Source: an uncultured Prevotella sp.
GTDB taxonomy: Bacteria > Bacteroidota > Bacteroidia > Bacteroidales > Bacteroidaceae
Direction of reading: 5' to 3'
DNA length: 14,339 bases
Assembly: GCA_900539625.1 (NCBI GenBank)
Contig: UQCW01000059.1
Location: 1-14,339 of the forward strand
Shown piece by piece: positions 7,727-14,240 of this stretch; position 1 is the first letter of the stretch, and each line of letters opens with the position of its first letter. The notes under the pieces were generated by a model. It saw nothing but the letters and a program-made list of their open reading frames with translations, was not told the DNA's origin and did not search any database. The translations under genes and the position numbers were made by a program.

Positions 7727-7759
7727 TAGGCGGTCTTATATAATATTTTTGACCACCTA
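7727..7759 (-). promoter_or_regulatory. Leader hairpin just upstream of thiE
   Basis: The arms 7727-7735 and 7751-7759 form a 9-bp stem with an A/T-only 15-base loop. On the minus-strand RNA all nine positions pair (TAGGTGGTC with GACCGCCTA, one U-G wobble), while the plus-strand version has a C-A mismatch. This supports folding in the thi transcript. It ends 27 bases before the thiE ATG and has no T tract after it, so it is not an ordinary terminator. It may be part of the expression platform of the riboswitch or a translation-start structure. Confidence 0.55.
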
Positions 7760-7875
7760 TTTTTAATGGTATCAAGGAATTTATTTATGGGAGACACAAC
7801 ACATCACACGCACGAAACGATGGCACAACTTTTCTGACATCATTTATCTTCCATATTGAAGATCATTAAAAATAT

Positions 7876-7962
7876 CAAACACATCCCTTCGTCGGCATGA
7901 TCCGCATCAGGTACAAAGAGTATGCTCTCAGCCATCCCAAATGGGTGACACCCCCTTGTTTG
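7876..7962 (-). promoter_or_regulatory. TPP riboswitch (THI element)
   Basis: The minus strand reads through the full aptamer consensus. P1 is CAAACA (7962-7957) pairing with TGTTTG (7881-7876). P2 is GGGTGT with ATACTC. P3 is CCC-ATTT-GGG. The invariant CTGAGA is at 7931-7926. Then come ACCTGAT (7912-7906), GCGGATCATGCC and GACGAAGGGA. This is close to the E. coli thiM aptamer in both sequence and order. It binds thiamine pyrophosphate and, by family rule, lowers expression of the downstream genes, here thiE and thiC. No GC-rich terminator follows directly; P1 is followed by ATATTTTTAATG, then a 6-bp hairpin (7846-7863), so the switching mechanism is not obvious. Confidence 0.97.
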
Positions 7963-8052
7963 CTTTAAGTAATGGCGTTTTTTATGGAGGAGATTTCCAA
8001 CTTTGATTTTGCTTTGCCGCATCCTCATTCCTCCAGTACCTACTTACTAATT

Positions 8053-8061
8053 GCAAAGCTA
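8053..8061 (-). promoter_or_regulatory. Promoter -7 box for the thi transcript
   Basis: The minus strand reads TAGCTTTGC, an exact match to the extended Bacteroidetes -7 box TAnnTTTGC. Transcription would begin near 8046, about 85 bases upstream of the aptamer's P1 stem. No TTTG is present at the expected -33 position. It lies in the gap between the ATP-grasp gene and the riboswitch, the right place for a dedicated thi promoter. Confidence 0.65.
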
Positions 8062-8120
8062 CACAAAAAAAATGAATTGGATGGTCTGAATTGAAAATTC
8101 ATGTGGAATATAACAATAAT

Positions 8121-8162
8121 AAGTAATGGTGAAAAATAAATTGGTCGGTTTAACCATTACTT
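8121..8162 (-). repeat. Inverted repeat between the ATP-grasp gene and the thi promoter
   Basis: AAGTAATGGT (8121-8130) and ACCATTACTT (8153-8162) form a perfect 10-bp stem around a 22-base A/T-rich loop. On the minus strand it follows the ATP-grasp stop by about 45 bases and is followed by ATTATTGTTATATT, so it may terminate that transcript. The same word occurs a third time at 7967-7975, beside the riboswitch. Confidence 0.5.
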
Positions 8163-8206
8163 AAATTCCAACTTCCTCGTGTTTTTGAGAAAGCAAAAGT
8201 CTGCAT

Positions 8207-9280
8207 TCATTCTGCCTCCTCCGTCTGCAACACCGCCTCTATGCGTTTTGCACAAGGGGTCAAGACAAGCGTTGCCTCCGTTGTCTCCCCAACGGGGCGC
8301 AATCGATATATGGCAACTCCTCGCCTTAGCTGAGAACGCAAGGAAACACAGACATTTCCCATCGTTTGGCGCAGATTCACTTCCACGCAGGGGTGTATGT
8401 ATTTCTCCCCCTTATGTTCGACCACCATCATGTCCACGCCGAGCGGACCGCTGTAACGCTGCGAATAAACATTTTGCAAATGTCGCTGCAATTTTTTGCA
8501 GACATCAGACAAATGGCCTTGCAGCGCTTCAGGGATTCTTCTCTTCAAGCAGGGTTCATCGCTCACGTAGTTTCCCGTATATGCGCCCGTACTTGATGTT
8601 GCAAACACGGAAATGCCGTTGTACGCCACGCCATGTTTGCCAACATGAAATTCAAGGGCAAAGTCCATCACGCGGTTGTAGAACGGCTCCACTGCGATGC
8701 CTCCCTGACGCTTGATGATGCGCTCAACGCGTGGTTCCATCACGTCTATATTGTCTGCCGACACTTTGAATACGCCCCTCCCGCTGCTTGACCACGGGGC
8801 CTTGAGCACCAGCGTCTGGAAATGCGCCGAGAGTTTCCGGACTTCATCGCTGGAAGTGACCCACCAGCTCTTTCCGATACATCGATCTGTTTCCACAACC
8901 ATGTTTTCCAATATGGCAACCGACGTTTCCCGGCTTGATAATTTCCGTATTTCATCCAACTGCAAATCTGTTGGCAGCAAATCCTGCGGTGCGCCCAGAC
9001 GGACGAGGTGCCGAACAATTGCCGCATCCCATCCCCAAGGACACACATGGTTGATTTTTCCCCAATCGGGGGCAGATGTCAGCACACAGCCGTTTATGCG
9101 CTGGCCGTCAAGCGCATGGCCCTTGGGGACTAGCACGATGTCGTCTTGGCAAGCCCACCATGCAGGCAGGGCCGCCAAATCATACTCTAAGACAGCGGCC
9201 GCTTTTGCAGGCGTGTAATAGGGCGTGTTTGCCGCAAGGGCTTCGTCGTGGGATGGATTGAAAATGTGGACTACAGACAT
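8207..9280 (-). CDS. Uncharacterised ATP-grasp domain protein with an N-terminal NPxHD motif
   Basis: The protein has 357 residues and no signal peptide or membrane segment. It opens VHIFNPSHDEALA (4-16), a signature I associate with unnamed Bacteroidetes proteins. The second half reads as an ATP-grasp fold: LVLKAPWSSSGRGVF (157-171) matches the nucleotide-binding Lys and Ser/Gly-rich loop; VEPF (197-200) the adenine hinge; and GVDMMV (281-286) with VEVNLRQTMG (299-308) carries the metal and phosphate residues Asp283, Glu300, Asn302 and Arg304. ATP-grasp enzymes usually join a carboxylate to an amine, thiol or other nucleophile through an acylphosphate. The substrate here is unknown. The gene follows the patatin gene by 48 bases and may be co-transcribed. 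The start is the first Met of the NPxHD segment. Confidence 0.88.
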   Translation of the reverse strand: MSVVHIFNPSHDEALAANTPYYTPAKAAAVLEYDLAALPAWWACQDDIVLVPKGHALDGQRINGCVLTSAPDWGKINHVCPWGWDAAIVRHLVRLGAPQDLLPTDLQLDEIRKLSSRETSVAILENMVVETDRCIGKSWWVTSSDEVRKLSAHFQTLVLKAPWSSSGRGVFKVSADNIDVMEPRVERIIKRQGGIAVEPFYNRVMDFALEFHVGKHGVAYNGISVFATSSTGAYTGNYVSDEPCLKRRIPEALQGHLSDVCKKLQRHLQNVYSQRYSGPLGVDMMVVEHKGEKYIHPCVEVNLRQTMGNVCVSLRSQLRRGVAIYRLRPVGETTEATLVLTPCAKRIEAVLQTEEAE

Positions 9281-9328
9281 GGTGGTGGAAGAAAATCGGG
9301 GTTGGTAATGGTGGAAACTGTCAGAGGT

Positions 9329-10210
9329 TCAGACGGCGACGCCTCCTCTCCTATCCTCTTTTCTCTCTGCCAAGAATTTCGACATGGCGGTTTCGGCCTG
9401 AGAATAGCCTTCTTCATATAGGGCTGTAAGTCTTTTCGTGTTGTTTTCAAGTCGGCTGATGTCAAGATTAATCTCGGGACGAATGGCCAAGATTTTCCCT
9501 TCGTCTTCCAGTTTTTCAACGAGTTCCAACTGGCGGTTGTAATATGCATGGCGGTGGCTGAGCACCATTCGGAGTCTCGGGTAATTTCTGTAGATGAATC
9601 GTGGCATTTTGATGTCGCGGTCTGTTGAACGGAATCCCCGCTGACGTGTCAGCACCACTACATTGAAGGTGTGTCCCGTTTCCATGGCTCGTTCCACAGG
9701 AATCGAGTCAACGATGCCGCCATCCAGCATGGGCTCTCCGTCGACATCAACAATGGGGCATACAAAGGGAAGACTGCTGGAGGCTTTTGCAATAAGCGTG
9801 AGCCTGTCTTTGTCGCTGTGTTCCGACAGATAGCAAGGCATGCCCGTGCGGCAGCTCGTTGTCACCATCTCAAATTCTGTTGGGTTGGCAAAACAAGTTG
9901 CATAGTCAAAGGGCAGATATTCATTGGGAATCTTGTTGTAAATGACATCCTGGTCCAAAATGCTGTGCTGCGTCCATAAATGCTTGAGGCCGATATACTG
10001 ATATTTGTCCAGCAAGTCGATGTTTGTTTGTTTCGCACGGCCGCGCTGCCTGCTTAGGTAAGACAGCCCGTTGCAAGCGCCTGCCGAAACGCCGACACAA
10101 TACGAAAAATTGATATCATGGTCAAGCATGAAATCAAGCACGCCACTCGTGAAAACGCCTCTCATTCCGCCGCCTTCCAAAACCAGTCCTATACGAGAAT
10201 CAAGTGTCAT
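9329..10210 (-). CDS. Patatin-like phospholipase (YjjU-type)
   Basis: The protein has 293 residues with the complete patatin catalytic set. The oxyanion loop EGGGMRG is at 12-18, the nucleophile elbow GVSAG at 40-44 has Ser42, and the catalytic Asp is Asp163 in LDGGIVDS (162-169). These form the Ser-Asp dyad of patatin lipases, which hydrolyse acyl esters of phospholipids or related lipids. The region after about residue 185, with basic FIYRNYPRLR and HRHAYYNRQ segments, fits the YjjU-like subgroup better than the RssA subgroup. No signal peptide or outer-membrane barrel is present, so the protein is probably cytoplasmic or loosely membrane-bound. It diverges from the aminopeptidase gene and precedes the ATP-grasp gene. 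The physiological substrate cannot be read from the sequence. Confidence 0.93.
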   Translation of the reverse strand: MTLDSRIGLVLEGGGMRGVFTSGVLDFMLDHDINFSYCVGVSAGACNGLSYLSRQRGRAKQTNIDLLDKYQYIGLKHLWTQHSILDQDVIYNKIPNEYLPFDYATCFANPTEFEMVTTSCRTGMPCYLSEHSDKDRLTLIAKASSSLPFVCPIVDVDGEPMLDGGIVDSIPVERAMETGHTFNVVVLTRQRGFRSTDRDIKMPRFIYRNYPRLRMVLSHRHAYYNRQLELVEKLEDEGKILAIRPEINLDISRLENNTKRLTALYEEGYSQAETAMSKFLAERKEDRRGGVAV

Positions 10211-10353
10211 CTGTCTTTCTTTTTTTATTTATTCTGACTTCCTGTTTATAGTCTCAAACCGCCATTTTTATAAATGTTCAAAAAGCTGTATCTTCCACTG
10301 CTTTTCGCCCTTCTCCCCCTCATGTTTAAGCTCAGAACACATTTAAATCGGGG

Positions 10354-10365
10354 TTTTACGTAAAA
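10354..10365. promoter_or_regulatory. Perfect 12-bp palindrome at the patatin transcription start
   Basis: TTTTACGTAAAA is perfectly self-complementary and sits where the transcript from the minus-strand -7 box at 10373-10381 would begin. The position is suitable for a repressor operator, but a short A/T-rich palindrome can also be chance. Confidence 0.35.
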
Positions 10366-10372
10366 AAGCATT

Positions 10373-10381
10373 GCAAAGTTA
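10373..10381 (-). promoter_or_regulatory. Promoter -7 box for the patatin gene
   Basis: The minus strand reads TAACTTTGC, matching TAnnTTTGC exactly. Start of transcription would be near 10366, giving a leader of about 155 bases to the patatin ATG at 10210. No clear -33 TTTG is at the expected spacing. Confidence 0.6.
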
Positions 10382-10403
10382 GAACATTCCCAAAGAAAAA
10401 GCG

Positions 10404-10411
10404 TATTTTTG
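10404..10411 (+). promoter_or_regulatory. Promoter -7 box for the Xaa-Pro aminopeptidase gene
   Basis: The plus strand reads TATTTTTG followed by C, an exact TAnnTTTGC match. Transcription would begin near 10418 with a leader of about 80 bases. It lies back to back with the patatin -7 box only 22 bases away, so the two upstream elements must overlap. Confidence 0.55.
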
Positions 10412-10427
10412 CGTATGAAAAAGAACC

Positions 10428-10460
10428 TGCTCCGACATTATTTAGAGAACGGTCAGAGCA
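10428..10460. repeat. Inverted repeat in the aminopeptidase leader
   Basis: TGCTCCGAC (10428-10436) and GTCAGAGCA (10452-10460) match at eight of nine positions with a 15-base gap. The single difference is a C-A mismatch on the plus strand and a G-U pair on the minus strand. This suits a protein-binding site in DNA at least as well as an RNA hairpin in the aminopeptidase leader. Confidence 0.4.
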
Positions 10461-10496
10461 AGTTTTATCTACTAACTATAAATTCATAGTGTAAAC

Positions 10497-11900
10497 ATGC
10501 TATTTTCCAAAGAAACATACGTAGAACGCCGAGCTCAGCTTCGGCAGATGGTGCAGCATGGAGTCATCGTGCTTTTCGGCAACAACGATAGTCCGATGAA
10601 CTACCCCTCAAACACATATAAATTCCGCCAGGATAGCTCTTTTTTGTATTTCTACGGACAACACCGCAACGGATTGGCCGGTATCATTGATGCCGATTCT
10701 GGTGAAGAATACCTGGTCGGTGACGAAATTGATATTGACGACATCGTTTGGTATGGCTCCGTAACAACCGTCAAAGGTATGGCCGAAGAATGTGGCGTGG
10801 CCCATGTTTTGCCAATGAGCGGCCTTGCCGACATGATTGGCAAGGCCGTTGGCCAAGGACGACAGGTGCATTTCCTGCCGCCTTATCGCCACGACAATCA
10901 GATTCAAATCATGGATCTTCTCGGCATCCACCCATCCAAGCAGCGCGAAGCTGCGTCGCTGGCGCTCATCAAGGCTGTAGTTGCCCTGCGATCAAAGAAG
11001 AGCCAGGAGGAGATTGCCGAACTGGAACGTGCTGCCGCCATCGGCTATGAGATGCACACCACGGCCATGAAACTCTGCCGCGCTGGCATCACAGAGCATT
11101 ACATCGGCGGCGCCCTTGATGGCATTGCAGCACAATATGGCAGCATCGTCTCTTTCCAAAGCATCGTTTCGCAGCATGGAGAAATCCTGCACGGCTATCC
11201 CTCGACAGCGGCTTTGGAGAACGGGCGACTGATGCTTTGCGATGCGGGAGCGGAAACTCTTGAACACTATTGCTCTGACCACACGAGAACCACACCTGTC
11301 AGCGGCCATTATACGCAGCGCCAAAAGGATATCTATGACATTGTTGTTGACGCTCACGACTTAGCACTGACTCATGCCCGTCCGGGAGTGCGCTGGTGGG
11401 ATGTCCACATGGATGTCTGTCGGCTCATCACCAACCGCTTGAAAGAATTGGGCCTGATGAAGGGCGACACCGAAGAGGCTGTCAAGGCAGGAGCCCATGC
11501 CCTCTTCCTCCCTCACGGACTCGGACACATGATGGGAATGGACGTGCATGATATGGAAGGGCTCGGACAGACTTACGTTGGCTATGACGATGAAATCCGT
11601 CCTTCCAGCCAGTTTGGCACCGCCTCGTTGCGTTTTGCCCGTCGCCTAGAAGAGGGCTTTGTCGTGACCGACGAACCTGGCATCTATTTCATCCCAGATC
11701 TCATCGACCTCTGGCGCAAAGAAGGAACAAACGCGGAATTTCTCAATTTCGATGAAATCGAAAAATTCAAGGATTTTGGAGGCATCAGAATTGAAGACGA
11801 CGTGCTCATTACGTCCGACGGATGCCGCTTCCTCGGCGAAAAGAGAATACCATACAAAACGCAGGACGTTGAGGAATTTCTGGCGATGCACCGCAACTGA
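10497..11900 (+). CDS. pepP: Xaa-Pro aminopeptidase (M24B metallopeptidase)
   Basis: This cytoplasmic enzyme removes an N-terminal residue that precedes proline. The 467-residue protein has an AMP_N domain (about 1-140, with PSNTYKFRQDSSFLYFYG at 37-54) and a C-terminal pita-bread domain. All five di-metal ligands are visible: Asp249 in LCDAG, Asp261 in YCSDHTRT, His344 in PHGLGH (339-344), Glu393 in TDEPGIY and Glu433 in RIEDD. His340 of the same loop is also present. Spacing agrees with E. coli PepP, although the segment between Glu393 and Glu433 is longer, with an insert around 400-427 (DLIDLWRKEG...). No signal peptide is seen. ATG 10497 is the first Met before the AMP_N domain and follows an A/T-rich leader. 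Confidence 0.96.
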   Translation: MLFSKETYVERRAQLRQMVQHGVIVLFGNNDSPMNYPSNTYKFRQDSSFLYFYGQHRNGLAGIIDADSGEEYLVGDEIDIDDIVWYGSVTTVKGMAEECGVAHVLPMSGLADMIGKAVGQGRQVHFLPPYRHDNQIQIMDLLGIHPSKQREAASLALIKAVVALRSKKSQEEIAELERAAAIGYEMHTTAMKLCRAGITEHYIGGALDGIAAQYGSIVSFQSIVSQHGEILHGYPSTAALENGRLMLCDAGAETLEHYCSDHTRTTPVSGHYTQRQKDIYDIVVDAHDLALTHARPGVRWWDVHMDVCRLITNRLKELGLMKGDTEEAVKAGAHALFLPHGLGHMMGMDVHDMEGLGQTYVGYDDEIRPSSQFGTASLRFARRLEEGFVVTDEPGIYFIPDLIDLWRKEGTNAEFLNFDEIEKFKDFGGIRIEDDVLITSDGCRFLGEKRIPYKTQDVEEFLAMHRN

Positions 11901-11973
11901 TTTCTGCATTCTGGGATGCTCCTGCGTTACAATCTACTAATAGAACAATTACATTTTACAAACAATAAAACCA

Positions 11974-13155
11974 ATGAACAAAAAACTCATTATTGCAGCG
12001 GCATTATGCCTATTGCCAGGAGTTTCTTTTGCACAAGCTGAAAAGAAAGACTCCACAGTGTTTACCGTTGTCAAGGAAAACCCCATCACTCCCGTAAAGG
12101 ACCAGAACCAGAGCGGAACTTGCTGGGCATATTCTTCACTCGGCTTCCTTGAATCTGAACTTCTCCGCATGGGCAAGGGAGAACACGACCTCTGCGAATC
12201 ATTCCTCGTTTACCACACCTACATGGATCGCGCTGACAAGGCAATTCGTACGCACGGCGACGTAAGTTTCTCACAGGGTGGATCTTTCTATGATGCCATC
12301 TATTGCTTGAAAAACTACGGTATCGTTCCGCAGGATGCCATGCCCGCACCTGGCACGCCTTATGGAGACTCTTTGTTCAACTTCAACCAGCTCAGCAACG
12401 TGACAACTGCCTACGTTGAAGCAATTGCCAAGAGCAATGCAAAGAAAATCAATCCTGTGTGGAAGAAAGACTTGAACTGCATGTATGAAAACTACTTTGG
12501 CAAATTGCCTGAAAAGTTTACCTACAAAGGCAAGGAATATACACCGCAGAGCTATGCCAAGAGCCTCGGATTGAATCCAGACGACTACGTTTCTCTCACG
12601 AGCTTCACCCACTATCCGTTCTACAGCAAATTTATCATCGAAGTTCAAGACAACTGGCGTTGGGCTGAAAGCTACAACCTCCCGCTCGACGAATTCATGG
12701 AAGTGATGGATCAGGCCGTTCGCAATGGTTACTCATTTGCATGGGGTGCTGACGTCAGCGAAAAGGGATTCAGCCGCCAAGGCATCGCAACCGTTCCCGA
12801 CACGAAGGCTGCTGCCGACAAGACAGGCTCTGACGCTGCTCGCTGGACTGGAACAAACGGCAAGGGTGTTACTCCTGCAGATGCCAAGGGCGAAAAGGTT
12901 ATCACTCAGGAAATGCGCCAGTTGGGCTACGACAATTGGGAAACCACTGACGACCACGGTATGATCATCTATGGTTTGGCAAAAGACCAAAATGGCAAGG
13001 AATATTTCATGATGAAGAACTCATGGGGTGTATACGGCCCATACAAGGGCTTGTGGTATGTGTCTAAGCCATACGTTGCTTACAAGACCATGAATATCCT
13101 TATCAACAAGCATGCCATCCCTGCTAAGATTGCAAAGAAATTGGGTCTTAAGTAA
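11974..13155 (+). CDS. Exported C1B-family cysteine peptidase (bleomycin hydrolase/PepC type)
   Basis: The 393-residue protein begins with a clear signal peptide (MNKK, a hydrophobic core, then GVSFA|QAEKK), with signal peptidase I cleavage likely after Ala20. The papain-type catalytic set follows: Gln46 and Cys50 in QNQSGTCWAYSS (44-55), His328 in DDHGMIIYG and Asn349 in MMKNSWG. Layout and length place it in C1B, the bleomycin hydrolase/aminopeptidase C family, rather than secreted papains with a propeptide. Members in other phyla are cytosolic, so export to the periplasm or beyond is a notable feature. It lies 73 bases after pepP and ends at a strong terminator. The gap before it has only a near-match to a -7 box (TACATTTT), so it may depend partly on pepP read-through. 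Confidence 0.94.
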   Translation: MNKKLIIAAALCLLPGVSFAQAEKKDSTVFTVVKENPITPVKDQNQSGTCWAYSSLGFLESELLRMGKGEHDLCESFLVYHTYMDRADKAIRTHGDVSFSQGGSFYDAIYCLKNYGIVPQDAMPAPGTPYGDSLFNFNQLSNVTTAYVEAIAKSNAKKINPVWKKDLNCMYENYFGKLPEKFTYKGKEYTPQSYAKSLGLNPDDYVSLTSFTHYPFYSKFIIEVQDNWRWAESYNLPLDEFMEVMDQAVRNGYSFAWGADVSEKGFSRQGIATVPDTKAAADKTGSDAARWTGTNGKGVTPADAKGEKVITQEMRQLGYDNWETTDDHGMIIYGLAKDQNGKEYFMMKNSWGVYGPYKGLWYVSKPYVAYKTMNILINKHAIPAKIAKKLGLK

Positions 13156-13187
13156 GACACTGTTTTGACCACTTATTTAATATCATG

Positions 13188-13243
13188 TTTGGGAATTTCA
13201 AATCGTCCGACAGGGACATTTGAAATTCCCAAATGTTTTTTTT
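13188..13243 (+). terminator. Strong intrinsic terminator after the C1B peptidase gene
   Basis: The arms 13188-13203 (TTTGGGAATTTCAAAT) and 13218-13233 pair perfectly over 16 bp. The loop contains a nested GTCC...GGAC stem (13205-13208 and 13214-13217). The structure is followed by eight consecutive T at 13236-13243. It begins 32 bases past the stop codon at 13155. Confidence 0.95.
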
Positions 13244-13254
13244 GAATATCTTTG

Positions 13255-14121
13255 ATGAAAACAAAATTACTCATCACTGGCAGCAGCGGATTCCTGGGAA
13301 GCCGGCTGGCCCACTACTATAAAGAAAAATACGACCTGTTACTTCCTTCCCACAGCGAACTCAACATCTCTCATGAAGAGGCCGTCAAGACATACATGGA
13401 AGAACACCGTCCGGAGGCGGTTATTCATTGTGCAGCGCTCAGCAACACCTGGTATTGCGAACAACATCCCGAAGACTCACACAAAGTGAACGTGCAAGGC
13501 ACGGTGAGATTGGCGAAGGCCTGCAAACTAACAGGTGCCAAACTCGTCTTTATGTCGAGCGACCAGGTGTATAACGGCACACCGACCTCAGGGCCGCTCA
13601 AAGAGGAAGACGTTTGCCAACCTGTCAATGTCTATGGCCGGCACAAACTGGAGGCGGAACAGCGCACGTTACGTAATCTCCCCGACTCTGTCGGGCTACG
13701 GTTGACATGGATGTACGATTTGCCAGATTCCTGTCTGAAGCAGAATAGTAACCTCCTTGCGAACTTGCAGAAGGCATCCCGTGAGGGAAAAACGCTCCAG
13801 GCGGCCATCCATGAATTTCGTGGCGTGACCAACGTATGGGAGGTGGTCAGAAATATCGACAAAGCCCTTTCCTTGCCAGGAGGCATCTATAATTTTGGCA
13901 GCGGCAACAATGTCAACAGCTTCGAACTCTTTCTCGCTGCCGCCGCCCTGATGAAGCTCCGAAAACCATCGGAATGGATATTGCCTGATGCCGACAGATT
14001 CAGCGACCAAGAAAGGAACCTGACGATGAACTGTGCCTCCATCGAAGCGCATGGTATCCATTTCAACGACAGCATAGAAGGAATCAAAGAGGCATTGCAG
14101 AGACCTTTCCGCACCAAGTGA
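13255..14121 (+). CDS. RmlD-like SDR-family NAD(P)-dependent sugar-nucleotide reductase/epimerase
   Basis: The 288-residue protein is an extended short-chain dehydrogenase. It has the Rossmann motif GSSGFLG (9-15), HCAALSN (58-64) after the fourth strand, SSDQVYNG (101-108) and the catalytic YxxxK as YGRHK (Tyr127, Lys131). The pattern resembles dTDP-4-dehydrorhamnose reductase (RmlD), but the substrate-binding half (about 150-288) is not diagnostic and no other rhamnose genes are nearby, so the substrate is open. Start choice: a TTG at 13252 would add one residue, but ATG 13255 is the natural start because the Rossmann strand begins at residue 4. The start codon lies only 12 bases past the T tract of the upstream terminator and directly follows a TATCTTTG box. 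The stop is TGA near 14121. Confidence 0.9.
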   Translation: MKTKLLITGSSGFLGSRLAHYYKEKYDLLLPSHSELNISHEEAVKTYMEEHRPEAVIHCAALSNTWYCEQHPEDSHKVNVQGTVRLAKACKLTGAKLVFMSSDQVYNGTPTSGPLKEEDVCQPVNVYGRHKLEAEQRTLRNLPDSVGLRLTWMYDLPDSCLKQNSNLLANLQKASREGKTLQAAIHEFRGVTNVWEVVRNIDKALSLPGGIYNFGSGNNVNSFELFLAAAALMKLRKPSEWILPDADRFSDQERNLTMNCASIEAHGIHFNDSIEGIKEALQRPFRTK

Positions 14122-14240
14122 CAGACACAGAAGGAGAACCGCCTTGAAGCTTGTCAAGTTACTTGTGGAAATAAAAAGCTGGAGAGGGAAATCCGTCATA
14201 GTAATTATTAGCGCCCGCGGTAGCAGAGACGACCGTGTTT
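14122..14240. other. Downstream flank of the SDR gene, no gene seen
   Basis: About 120 bases with no open frame of note. A short CTTGA...TCAAG hairpin near 14143-14158 has no T tract. Sequence appears normal up to about 14210 and becomes G/C-rich afterwards. Confidence 0.5.

Noticed and set aside
7781..7843. 20-codon potential leader reading frame (MMSEKLCHRF...) between the aptamer and thiE
   Set aside because: Too short to separate from chance; the codon content does not suggest an attenuator peptide.
7840..8028. 62-codon minus-strand reading frame upstream of thiE
   Set aside because: It runs straight through the TPP aptamer, whose conserved bases explain the sequence; the translation has no protein-like features.
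8179..8715. 178-codon plus-strand open frame
   Set aside because: Antisense to the 3' half of the ATP-grasp gene, whose E-x-N-x-R motif lies in the opposite frame.
13252..13254. TTG as the start of the SDR gene
   Set aside because: An ATG follows immediately at 13255, giving a normal Rossmann N-terminus; the TTG adds only one residue.
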